Positions 24,677 through 32,612 of a stretch of 64,000 nt of DNA are shown one piece after another. Every line of letters begins with the position of its first letter. Within the stretch, counting starts at the first letter, position 1. Source of the stretch: Profundibacter sp033851955 (GTDB lineage: Bacteria; Pseudomonadota; Alphaproteobacteria; Rhodobacterales; Rhodobacteraceae); the NCBI GenBank assembly GCA_033851955.1, contig JAWSVK010000019.1, positions 1 through 64,000 on the forward strand, in the 5' to 3' direction. The position numbers and the translations under genes are program-made. The notes under the pieces were generated by a model, which worked only from the letters and a program-made list of their open reading frames with translations, was not told the DNA's origin and did no database searches.

Positions 24677-25652
24677 GTGCGACCTCCCGACCGACGATCA
24701 ACTGGATCAACCCGCCGCGGGCGAACAAAACGACCCCCAACAGGATTGCCCCCAGATAGATGTGCCAGAATTCGGACAAGCCACCCAACAAATGCTCAAG
24801 TAAAATGAACAGCGCCGCGCCAACCACTGGCCCAAACAAACGCCCCATACCGCCCAGAATGATGAACACCATAATTTCGCCCGAGGTTTGCCAACTGAAC
24901 ATAGTCGGGCTGACAAAGCGGTTCAAATCCGCAAACAACGCACCAGACAGCCCTGTGATCGCCCCCGAGATTGTAAAAGCGATCAGGTACAACCTGTAAG
25001 GCACTATGCCGATGGCTTGTGTGCGTTCCTCATTTTGGCGCGCACCACCCAAGGCCAGCCCGAATGACGATTGCGCCAGTCGCGATACGATAAACAACAC
25101 CAGACACAGCAGCGTAAAACAGATGCCAAAGAACTGGATCGGATCAAGCGTGTTCAGGCCAGGAAATCCGTTGCGCACGTAAATAACCAACCCATCTTCG
25201 CCACCATACGTCGGCCAAGAGATCATGAAAAAATACAGCATTTGTCCAAAGGCCAGCGTGATCATGATGAAGTAAACGCCCGACGTGCGCAGGCTGAGCG
25301 CGCCGATAACAAAGGCAAACAGCGCGCTAAACGCGATGGCGACCAGCCAGATAATCGGCATCGAATTGGTCCCTTCAATCGTGAGCGGCCATTCGATCAC
25401 CGGTGTGTAGCCCTGTGCGTGGCTGGCCAAAATCCCCATCGCATAACCGCCAATGCCAAAGAACGCGGCGTGGCCCAGACTGACCAAACCGCCCAGCCCA
25501 AGCGCAAAATTCAGACCGACGCCTGCGATCGCAAAGATCACGGCTTTGGTCGCCAAGGTGATGATAAACGGCTCATCCATTTGCAGCGCCCACAACGGAA
25601 CCGCCAGCAGGCCGAGCAAAACGCAAGCGTTTAAGATGGTTTCTTTATGCAT
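24669..25652 (-). CDS. Branched-chain-type ABC transporter permease, LivM family
   Basis: A 327-residue permease with about eight to ten helices. LivM features are GLNFALGLGGLVSLGHAAFFGIGGY, written here over residues ~45-70 (the GLGGLVSLGHAAFFG core), and the LRTSGVYFIMITLAFGQM segment. The ATG at 25652 has GGGAG eight bases upstream and is preferred to a TTG five codons earlier. It starts one base after the LivH-type stop. It forms the channel with the LivH-type subunit. Confidence 0.9.
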   Translation of the reverse strand: MHKETILNACVLLGLLAVPLWALQMDEPFIITLATKAVIFAIAGVGLNFALGLGGLVSLGHAAFFGIGGYAMGILASHAQGYTPVIEWPLTIEGTNSMPIIWLVAIAFSALFAFVIGALSLRTSGVYFIMITLAFGQMLYFFMISWPTYGGEDGLVIYVRNGFPGLNTLDPIQFFGICFTLLCLVLFIVSRLAQSSFGLALGGARQNEERTQAIGIVPYRLYLIAFTISGAITGLSGALFADLNRFVSPTMFSWQTSGEIMVFIILGGMGRLFGPVVGAALFILLEHLLGGLSEFWHIYLGAILLGVVLFARGGLIQLIVGREVAHD

Positions 25653-25653
25653 G

Positions 25654-26571
25654 TTACGTGCTCCCAAAAAGGCCAGTGGGTTTGAACAACAAAACCCCCG
25701 CCATCAGGATATAAATCGACATTGATGCAAGCGATGAGCCCACAGACGTTGCCGCCGAGGCCTCCATCATCAAACCAAAAGCTTTGGGCAGCAAAAATCC
25801 CGCCAGCGTGTCCGTGAGCCCTACCAATATCGCGCCCAACAGCGCACCCTTGATGGAGCCAATGCCGCCAATAACGATGACCACAAAGGCGAGGATCAAA
25901 ACGGGTTCGCCCATGCCGACCTGCACTGATTGGATCGCTCCGATCAAGGCGCCCGCGACACCCGCCAAAGCCGCGCCAAGGGCGAAAACAAACGTGTACA
26001 ATTTCGAGATATCGACGCCCAATGCCGCGATCATTTCGCGATCAGATTCGCCGGCACGGATTTGAATGCCGATGCGGGTTTTGGCGATCAAGGCAAACAA
26101 GCCCCCCGCCACGAACAGCCCAACCGCGATGATCGCCAATCGGTATTGCGGATACTCGATGCCGAACGGCAAGCTGATTGGACCGGACAGATAATCAGGT
26201 ATTTCAAGGAACAATGGGAAGGAGCCAAACATCCACCTGGTGCCCTCAGAAAAAATCAGAATCAAAGCAAAGGTCGCCAGTACTTGGTCCAAATGGTCAC
26301 GTGTATAAAGCCTGCGGATCACCGTCATTTCAACAATCGCCCCTGCCGCCGCCGCCGCAACAAGGCTGGCCACCAGTGCCAACATGAACGACCCGGTCGC
26401 CGCCGCCGTGGCCGCCGCCGCAAATGCACCGATCATATAAAACGAGCCATGCGCCAAATTGATTAGTCCCATCACCCCGAAAATCAGGGTCAGGCCCGCT
26501 GCCATCAAAAACAGCATCACGCCGAATTGCAGCCCGTTCAAGATTTGCTCGATGAGCAGTATCAATGACAT
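25654..26571 (-). CDS. Branched-chain-type ABC transporter permease, LivH family
   Basis: A 305-residue permease. LivH signatures are QILNGLQFGVMLFLMAAGLTL at the N terminus (first 20-30 residues) and GLINLAHGSFYMIGAF soon after, followed by GIQIRAGESDREMIAALGVD and the C-terminal GLFG ending. It is encoded directly after the binding-protein gene, with a GC-rich hairpin in the 51-base gap. It should form the membrane pore with the LivM-type subunit. Confidence 0.9.
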   Translation of the reverse strand: MSLILLIEQILNGLQFGVMLFLMAAGLTLIFGVMGLINLAHGSFYMIGAFAAAATAAATGSFMLALVASLVAAAAAGAIVEMTVIRRLYTRDHLDQVLATFALILIFSEGTRWMFGSFPLFLEIPDYLSGPISLPFGIEYPQYRLAIIAVGLFVAGGLFALIAKTRIGIQIRAGESDREMIAALGVDISKLYTFVFALGAALAGVAGALIGAIQSVQVGMGEPVLILAFVVIVIGGIGSIKGALLGAILVGLTDTLAGFLLPKAFGLMMEASAATSVGSSLASMSIYILMAGVLLFKPTGLFGST

Positions 26572-26591
26572 TTATAAAACCCCAATGTGGT

Positions 26592-26615
26592 GCCGGGCCG
26601 CGTTAACGGCCCAGC
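26592..26615 (-). repeat. Intercistronic hairpin between livK- and livH-type genes
   Basis: On the coding strand GCTGGGCCG pairs with CGGCCCGGC (nine pairs including one G-T) around the loop TTAACG. No T run follows. The same six-base loop occurs in the hairpin after the glycerol binding-protein gene at 50661-50684. Likely an RNA-stability or partial-termination element favouring the binding protein. Confidence 0.6.
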
Positions 26616-26622
26616 AGTGATG

Positions 26623-27756
26623 CTACATTTTGCAGTCATCAACATATGCGTTTGAATGATCTTCAAGCGCAGTCGACACGATTTTATTCGTGTAAATATC
26701 ACCCTCTTTGATCACTTCACGAACATAGATGTCCTGAATCGGGTGGTTGTTTGCCGCAAAGGCAAAGTCGCCACGCGTGGAGGCGAAATCAGCCGCCTTC
26801 AACGCCGCTGCAAACGCATCCGCATCGGAAACATCGGCCGCCGCGATCGCCGAGATCAACAGATTCGCGGTGTCAAAACCTTGGGACGCATAAAGCGATG
26901 GCAAACGGCCATATTCAGCCTGAAAGCTTGCAACAAAGGCCTCATTTGCAGGGTTTGCGATGTCTTTTGACCACTGGCTGGTGTTCGCAACACCAAGTGC
27001 AGCGTCGCCAACCGCCTGCAAAATACCCTGATCAAAGCTAAAGGCAGGCCCGATCAACGGCAGTTCTAATCCACTGTCAGCATATTGCTTAAGGAACGAA
27101 ATTCCCATGCCACCTGGCAAGAAGAAATAAACGCTGTCAGCGCCGGATGCACGGATTTGGGCGATCTCAGAAGCGTAATCTTTTTGGCCAAGTTTGGTAT
27201 ACAACTCGCCCGAAAGAGCGCCCTCATACATGCGTTTATAACCCGTCAAAGCGTCTTTGCCCGCTGGGTAGTTTGGCGCCAAAATAAAGCTGTTTTTATA
27301 GCCCGCCCCATTCGCATAAGAACCGCCAGCCTCGTGCAGATTGTCATTCTGCCATGCCACGTTGAAATAGTTTTTGTGGCAACCTTTGCCCGCCAGCGGC
27401 GATGGGCCAGCGTTGGGCGACAGATAGAATTTGCCCTGCGCCAAAGCGCTAGGCACGACGGCCATGGCAAGATTTGACCAGATGATGCCCGTCAAAACGT
27501 CGACTTTTTCGGACTGGATCATTTTGTCGGCCAGTTGCACGGCGATATCGGGTTTGCGCTGATCATCCTCGATCACCACTTCAATGTCGCTGCGTCCTGA
27601 CTGTGAAATGGCCAGCATAAAGCCGTCGCGCACATCAATGCCCAGGCCAGCCCCACCACCGGAAAGCGTCGTGATCATACCAACTTTAACATCAGCCTGC
27701 GCCACGGTCGCGGCCGTGGCAAGCGCTGTCACCAGCGTCAATAAGTTACGTTTCAT
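26623..27756 (-). CDS. Branched-chain-type ABC transporter substrate-binding protein, LivK family
   Basis: A 377-residue periplasmic binding protein (Peripla_BP_6). Signal peptide residues 1-22 (MKRNLLTLVTALATAATVAQA). Mature features: KVGMITTLSGGGAGLGIDVRDGF at the start and ANNHPIQDIYVREV near the end. The start at 27756 is chosen because it begins the signal peptide and has AGGGAG upstream; a frame extension to 27825 would place 23 non-signal residues in front. In aromatic clusters such proteins bind benzoate-like acids; here the likely ligand is anthranilate or a relative, from context only. A 29-bp inverted repeat lies just upstream. Confidence 0.88.
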   Translation of the reverse strand: MKRNLLTLVTALATAATVAQADVKVGMITTLSGGGAGLGIDVRDGFMLAISQSGRSDIEVVIEDDQRKPDIAVQLADKMIQSEKVDVLTGIIWSNLAMAVVPSALAQGKFYLSPNAGPSPLAGKGCHKNYFNVAWQNDNLHEAGGSYANGAGYKNSFILAPNYPAGKDALTGYKRMYEGALSGELYTKLGQKDYASEIAQIRASGADSVYFFLPGGMGISFLKQYADSGLELPLIGPAFSFDQGILQAVGDAALGVANTSQWSKDIANPANEAFVASFQAEYGRLPSLYASQGFDTANLLISAIAAADVSDADAFAAALKAADFASTRGDFAFAANNHPIQDIYVREVIKEGDIYTNKIVSTALEDHSNAYVDDCKM

Positions 27757-27801
27757 TTTTAGTTCTCCCTGTTTTATATGGCGGTTTTCGTATTTTGAAG
27801 G

Positions 27802-27830
27802 TCTGTTTGATCCCGCCGGTTTCAAACAGA
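27802..27830. repeat. 29-bp inverted repeat upstream of livK-type gene
   Basis: TCTGTTTGA and TCAAACAGA, nine bases each, flank an 11-base GC-rich spacer. It sits between the CoA-ligase stop and the binding-protein start, inside an otherwise continuous operon. It could be an internal operator/promoter element or a leader hairpin; no T run follows on the coding strand, so it is not a classical terminator. Confidence 0.5.
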
Positions 27831-27839
27831 TTGTAGTTT

Positions 27840-29462
27840 TTATGTGTTCAGCTCTCGCAACATAAAGCGTTGAATTTTCCCCGTCGCCGTCTTGGGCAAG
27901 GCCTCATGGAACTTAACTGATCTTGGGTATTTATAGGGAGCAATCGTTGCTTTGACATGATCTTGCAAGGCTTTGCGCACCTGATCCGAAGCCATGTGCC
28001 CAGCCTTCAAAACCACATGAGCCTCGACCAGCATCCCGCGATCATCATCAGACACCCCAACCACAGCGCATTCAGCGACAGCGTCATGTTCCAACAATGC
28101 CGACTCCACCTCAGGCCCGGCAATATTATAGCCGGATGAAATGATCATATCGTCATTGCGCGCGGCAAAGTGCAGATAGCCATCAGCATCCATTGAAAAA
28201 CTGTCGCCAGTGATGTTCCAGCCATCCACCACATAGGCGGCCTGGCGATCATCATATAGGTATCGGCATCCAGTAGGGCCACGCACGGCCAAGCGCCCGA
28301 CGTCACCCTGCCGCACTTCGTTCATATCGGTATCAACGATTTTGGCCTCGTAATTCCCGACAGGCTTTCCCGTGCACCCGGGCCTGTGGTCCTCAAAACG
28401 GTTCGAGATAAAGATGTGCAACAGTTCCGTCGCGCCGATGCCGTCAAGCATGGGTTTGCCGGTTTTTGCCATCCAATCGTGATAGATGGGCGCTGGCAAT
28501 GTTTCGCCTGCCGAGACAGCCGCGCGCAATGAAGAAAGATCTGCTCCTTCCTCCATCGCCGCCAACATCACACGGTAGGCCGTTGGCGCCGTAAAGCATA
28601 CAGTTGCCTGATATTGCTGAATTATTTCCATCATCAAAGCGGGGGATGCCGTTTCCAACAGCGTTGCCGCCGCACCAAAGCGCAACGGGAATATCGCCAA
28701 ACCACCCAGCCCAAATGTAAAGGACAGCGGCGGTGATCCTACGAACACATCAGTCGGCTGAACATCCAAAACCTCTTTTGCGTAACCATCCGCGATGATC
28801 AGCAAGTCTCGGTGGAAATGCATTGTGGCTTTGGGGGAGCCAGTGGTGCCAGATGTGAATCCCAAAAGCGCCACATCATCGCGCCCTGTTTGTACGGCCT
28901 CGAATTGAACCGGCTTTTGCAAGGCCATACTGTCCAGTTCCGCCACATGATTCATAGTGCCATCAAAGCCCAGCACATGCTTTAGGAATTTGCTGCTCTT
29001 TTGGCACTTGACCAAGTCTTCCGTCAGCCGCGTGTCGCACAGAGCATGGGTGATTTCAGCCTTGTCGACGATTTGTGCAATCTCGTTGGCGCGCAGCATC
29101 GGCATCGTGTTCACAACCACCGCGCCGACCTTGGTGGCGGCCAACCAACAGGCCACCATCGCAGGGTTGTTGGCCGAACGGATCAACACACGGTTTCCCG
29201 GCTTAACGCCCATATCGTCGACCAGAACATGCGCCAAACGGTTGGTCCAATCGGTCAGTTCCTTATAGGTGCGGCGACGGCCATTGCCGATCAAGGCAGT
29301 GTTATCGCCGAACCCTTTGGCCACCATCGCATCCGTCAGCTCAACCCCAACATTTAGATGGTCAGGATAGTCAAATCCATCCAGCAAAAAGTCGGGCTGT
29401 TGTTCAACGGGCGGCAATCCGGCGCGTGAAAAACTGTCGATATGTCCAGTCGGTCCTAGCAT
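27840..29462 (-). CDS. Aryl-CoA ligase, probably 2-aminobenzoate-CoA ligase
   Basis: A 540-residue AMP-binding enzyme. Adenylate motif LLGFTSGTTGSPKATMHFHRD near residue 200 (core TSGTTGSPK), DGIGATELLHIFISNR near 335, and the catalytic lysine in PKTATGKIQRFMLREL at the end. The N terminus (AGLPPVEQQPDF) and the GATELLHIF form match anthranilate/benzoate-type CoA ligases. Its neighbours, a 2-aminobenzoyl-CoA-monooxygenase-like fusion, acyl-CoA dehydrogenase, hydratase and SDR, make anthranilate the best substrate guess; salicylate or benzoate are alternatives. The start is two bases from the end of the dehydrogenase gene. Confidence 0.84.
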   Translation of the reverse strand: MLGPTGHIDSFSRAGLPPVEQQPDFLLDGFDYPDHLNVGVELTDAMVAKGFGDNTALIGNGRRRTYKELTDWTNRLAHVLVDDMGVKPGNRVLIRSANNPAMVACWLAATKVGAVVVNTMPMLRANEIAQIVDKAEITHALCDTRLTEDLVKCQKSSKFLKHVLGFDGTMNHVAELDSMALQKPVQFEAVQTGRDDVALLGFTSGTTGSPKATMHFHRDLLIIADGYAKEVLDVQPTDVFVGSPPLSFTFGLGGLAIFPLRFGAAATLLETASPALMMEIIQQYQATVCFTAPTAYRVMLAAMEEGADLSSLRAAVSAGETLPAPIYHDWMAKTGKPMLDGIGATELLHIFISNRFEDHRPGCTGKPVGNYEAKIVDTDMNEVRQGDVGRLAVRGPTGCRYLYDDRQAAYVVDGWNITGDSFSMDADGYLHFAARNDDMIISSGYNIAGPEVESALLEHDAVAECAVVGVSDDDRGMLVEAHVVLKAGHMASDQVRKALQDHVKATIAPYKYPRSVKFHEALPKTATGKIQRFMLRELNT

Positions 29463-29463
29463 T

Positions 29464-30621
29464 TCATTCCCCCAAAAACGCAGCCATAGTCTGGCGTGCT
29501 ATGATCACTTTTTGAACGTCCGACGCCCCCTCATAAATCCGCAAGGCACGGATTTCTCGGTATAATTTCTCGACGGTCTCGTTTGACTTCACCCCATCTC
29601 CGCCAAACAATTGTACGGCCTTGTCGATGACAATCTGGGCCTGATCCGTTGAGAACAGCTTGGCCATAGCGGCCTCGCGAGTGATCCTTGCCGCCCCTGC
29701 ATCCTTGGCCCAAGCAGCGCGGTAAACCAGCAACGCCGCCGCATCCACATCCAGCGCCATATCGGCAATGTGGCCCTGCACCATCTGCAAATCAAACAAC
29801 GTTGCGCCTTGAATTTGGCGGCTGCTGACCCGCGCCAATGCCTCGTCCAAAGCGCGACGTGCGAACCCCAGCGCCGCCGCAGCAACCGTTGAGCGAAACA
29901 CATCCAACACCGACATGGCGATCTTGAAGCCCTGCCCTTGCGCGCCGATCAGCGATGATGCCGGTATCCGGCAATCCGTAAATCGTAACCGCGCCAAAGG
30001 GTGTGGCGCGATGGTTTGCAACCGTTCTGCCACCTCTAAACCCCGCGTGTCTGCGGGCATCACAAAGGCTGACAATCCGCGCGCGCCTGGTGCATCACCT
30101 GTGCGCGCGATGACGGTGTAAACATCCGCAATCCCGCCATTTGAAATCCAGGTTTTCTCGCCGTTCAACACATAGCTGTCACCATCAAGCGTGGCCGTCA
30201 TGGTCGAACTGGCCACATCCGAGCCAGACTGCGGTTCCGTCAACGCAAAGGCGGAAATCGCCTTGCCTGTGCGGGTCAACGGCAACCATTCAGATTTTTG
30301 TGCCGCCGTGCCAAACAGCGAGATCGCCCCCGTCCCCAACCCTTGCATCGCAAAGGCGAAATCGGCCAAACCGTCATGACGGGCCAGCGTTTCACGGGTC
30401 AGACACAGGCTGCGCACATCAAAACGCTCGCCCTCATCCGCAGCCGAATGTTGCAACCAACCGTCCGCACCCATTGCCGCGACCAAAGCCCGACAGGCCG
30501 CATCCGTGTCACTGTGATCGACCGCAGAAAGCGTCCCCGCAGCCCATGTATCCAACGACTGCACGAACTCTTTGTGGCGAGGCTCAAAAAACGGCCAATC
30601 CTGGAACGACGTGTCAGCCAT
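29464..30621 (-). CDS. Acyl-CoA dehydrogenase
   Basis: A 385-residue flavin acyl-CoA dehydrogenase of normal length. FAD/substrate signature FALTEPQSGSDVASS near 127-141, then GEKTWISNGGIAD, and the second signature with the catalytic glutamate in RALRIYEGASDVQK near the C terminus. Start overlaps the hydratase stop by one base. In this operon it would carry out a desaturation step in the beta-oxidation-like breakdown of the dearomatised ring, as proposed for the 2-aminobenzoyl-CoA pathway of Azoarcus. Confidence 0.9.
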   Translation of the reverse strand: MADTSFQDWPFFEPRHKEFVQSLDTWAAGTLSAVDHSDTDAACRALVAAMGADGWLQHSAADEGERFDVRSLCLTRETLARHDGLADFAFAMQGLGTGAISLFGTAAQKSEWLPLTRTGKAISAFALTEPQSGSDVASSTMTATLDGDSYVLNGEKTWISNGGIADVYTVIARTGDAPGARGLSAFVMPADTRGLEVAERLQTIAPHPLARLRFTDCRIPASSLIGAQGQGFKIAMSVLDVFRSTVAAAALGFARRALDEALARVSSRQIQGATLFDLQMVQGHIADMALDVDAAALLVYRAAWAKDAGAARITREAAMAKLFSTDQAQIVIDKAVQLFGGDGVKSNETVEKLYREIRALRIYEGASDVQKVIIARQTMAAFLGE

Positions 30622-31433
30622 CAGTTACCCTCAAATTCTGGTTTTTCCTTGGCCACGAAGGCTTTATAGGCCCGCTCAAAATCCCGGGTCTGCATACAAA
30701 TTGCCTGCGCCTGCGCCTCAGACTCAATCGCCTGTTCCAGACCCATGTTCCATTCTTGGTTCAACTGGGTCTTAGTGATGCCATGCGCGAATGTCGGACC
30801 CGTCGCCAATCGCTTGGCCATTTTCATCGCCTCGGCCTCAAGTTCATCCGCCTCGTGAACGGCATTCCAGAACCCCGAAATCTGCCCCTCTTGCGCCCCA
30901 AATGCACGGCCTGTGTAAAGCAGTTCGGCCGCACGCCCCTGACCAATGATACGTGGTAACATCGCACAGGCACCCATGTCACAGCCTGCCAAACCAACGC
31001 GGGTGAACAAGAACGCGCATTTGGCATCATTCGCAGCCAGTCGCAAATCCGACGCCATCGCCACGATCGCCCCTGCCCCAACACAAACACCGTCAACGGC
31101 CGCGATGATCGGCTTGCCGCAACCAATCATCGCCTTGACCAAATCACCAGTCATCCGCGTGAAGGTCAACATTTCTTTCATATCCATCGCAACCAATGGG
31201 CCGATGATGTCATGCACATCGCCGCCGGAACAAAAATTGCCACCGTTTGAGGCAAACACCACCACGTCAATATCATCGGCATATACCATCGCCCGAAACG
31301 TATCGCGCAACTCGGCGTAACTGTCGAACGTCAGTGGATTTTTGCGGTCAGGGCGGCTCAATCGGATCACCGCGATCTGGTCCTCGACCTTCATTTCAAA
31401 ATGTTTAGGCTTAAATTCAGTCAACGTCGTCAT
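30621..31433 (-). CDS. Enoyl-CoA hydratase-family (crotonase) protein
   Basis: A 270-residue crotonase. Oxyanion-hole segments: GNFCSGGDVHDIIGPL and AAVDGVCVGAGAIVAMASDLRLA, followed by FTRVGLAGCDMGACAMLPRIIG. The ATG at 31433 has AAGGAG at the right distance; the coding start overlaps the MarR gene by 17 bases. The insertion around the HDIIGPLVAMDMKEML region and the DMGACAMLPR motif are typical of hydratases from 2-aminobenzoyl-CoA and benzoyl-CoA oxidation clusters. Predicted role: hydration or ring-opening of an alicyclic CoA intermediate. Confidence 0.86.
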   Translation of the reverse strand: MTTLTEFKPKHFEMKVEDQIAVIRLSRPDRKNPLTFDSYAELRDTFRAMVYADDIDVVVFASNGGNFCSGGDVHDIIGPLVAMDMKEMLTFTRMTGDLVKAMIGCGKPIIAAVDGVCVGAGAIVAMASDLRLAANDAKCAFLFTRVGLAGCDMGACAMLPRIIGQGRAAELLYTGRAFGAQEGQISGFWNAVHEADELEAEAMKMAKRLATGPTFAHGITKTQLNQEWNMGLEQAIESEAQAQAICMQTRDFERAYKAFVAKEKPEFEGN

Positions 31434-31875
31434 CACCATCTCCTTTTGTCCGCCCCAGCATGTCGCGGAGCGCATCTAATTCTTCGTGGTCCAAATCCGA
31501 GAACAGCTTGTCGATCTCTGCCTCATGTGCCGCCGCTTGAATTTCAAACTGTGCCCGTCCCTCATCGGTCAACTGAACCTCAACAACTCTGCGGTCCGAT
31601 TTGGCCGGTGTGCGCTTGGCCAACCCGTCTTTCTCTAGCCGATCAATGACGGTGGTCGCGTTCCCGTTAGAAACCAACAGGCTTTTGCTGAGTTCACTCA
31701 TTTTCATAGGCTTCTTGTTGCGTTCCAATTGTGCCATGACATCGAAACGAGGCAAGGTTGTGTTGTGGTGCACACGGAAAAATTCGCGCAGGTGATTTTC
31801 CGAGCGCCGCGTCAGACGCAGCAATCTGATCCACGTACGTAACCGCCGCTGTGAAAGGGATGTTTTGTCACTCAT
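31417..31875 (-). CDS. MarR-family regulator of the anthranilate-type operon
   Basis: A 152-residue MarR protein. The winged helix region reads MKMSELSKSLLVSNGNATTVIDRLEKDGL in two parts, with recognition helix SNGNATTVIDRLEKDG, then the wing KSDRRVVEVQLTDEGRAQ. An acidic tail (GDGDDDVD) closes it. It is embedded between the SDR gene, whose stop it overlaps by four bases, and the hydratase gene. It is the natural candidate to bind the 26-bp dyad at the operon head (34969-34994), giving autoregulated, CoA-thioester-responsive control, as for other MarR proteins of aryl-CoA pathways. Confidence 0.88.
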   Translation of the reverse strand: MSDKTSLSQRRLRTWIRLLRLTRRSENHLREFFRVHHNTTLPRFDVMAQLERNKKPMKMSELSKSLLVSNGNATTVIDRLEKDGLAKRTPAKSDRRVVEVQLTDEGRAQFEIQAAAHEAEIDKLFSDLDHEELDALRDMLGRTKGDGDDDVD

Positions 31876-32612
31876 ATCTCGCCCCCAGAAATTGAAATTG
31901 CTTGCCCATTAATCGCGTCCGACCCATCGCCGCACAGCCACAATGCTGCGTTTGAAACTTCGCGTGGTTGTACCAGTCGCTTTTGCGGGTTGTGTGACGC
32001 GAGCGCTGCGATGGCTTGCTCCCGCGTTTTGCCCGTTTTTTCGACAATGTTCTGAAGCGATCTATCGGTCATTTCAGTGTCTAAAAATCCGGGGCACAGG
32101 GCATTCACTGTGATAGGTTTTTTAGCTATTTCTAGGGCAAGCGAGCGTGTCAGCCCAACCACGCCATGCTTGGTCGCCGCATAAGGCGCAACATAGGCGT
32201 ACCCCTTGAGCGCGGCGGTCGAGGCCACTGAAATCAATCGTCCCCAGCCCTGCATTTGGTTCAACCCTTCGCGCAGCGTCAAAAAGACGCCGGTCAGATT
32301 GACGGCCAACATGGCATTCCAATCCGCGAGCGACGTTTTACCGAATGGCGCACTATTTGAGGCCCCGGCATTCGCGATGACAATGTCGATCGGGCCGGCT
32401 GTTGCGAACAAGGCCTGCACTTCGGCTTCGATGGTCACATCTGCCTGTATGGCGCGGGTGTTTTTTGTTTTCGCGACCACGGCTTGCAGCGCGTCCAGCC
32501 TGCGACCAGAAATCACAACTTCGGCGCCTTTGGCCGCGAAACAAGCCGCCATATCAGCGCCAAGCCCCGTGCCACCTCCGGTTATCAAAACACGCTTATC
32601 AGTAAGTGTCAT
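31872..32612 (-). CDS. SDR-family 3-hydroxyacyl-CoA dehydrogenase-like oxidoreductase
   Basis: A 246-residue short-chain dehydrogenase. NAD-binding TGGGTGLG near residues 11-18, NAGAS near 85, catalytic serine in SVAST and YAATKHG (Y-x3-K), then PGFLDTEMTD. The ATG at 32612 overlaps the stop of the large flavoprotein gene (ATGA) and has AGGAGA upstream. In the proposed 2-aminobenzoyl-CoA pathway it would oxidise a beta-hydroxyacyl-CoA or the alicyclic hydroxy intermediate. Confidence 0.87.
   Translation of the reverse strand: MTLTDKRVLITGGGTGLGADMAACFAAKGAEVVISGRRLDALQAVVAKTKNTRAIQADVTIEAEVQALFATAGPIDIVIANAGASNSAPFGKTSLADWNAMLAVNLTGVFLTLREGLNQMQGWGRLISVASTAALKGYAYVAPYAATKHGVVGLTRSLALEIAKKPITVNALCPGFLDTEMTDRSLQNIVEKTGKTREQAIAALASHNPQKRLVQPREVSNAALWLCGDGSDAINGQAISISGGEI

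Noticed and set aside
25071..25634. Open frame of 187 codons opposite the LivM-type permease
   Set aside because: Charged, low-complexity translation typical of the complement of a membrane-protein gene.
30141..30959. Open frame of 272 codons on the plus strand across the acyl-CoA dehydrogenase and hydratase genes
   Set aside because: It spans two well-supported genes on the other strand and translates to a Pro/His/Arg-rich sequence without a domain.
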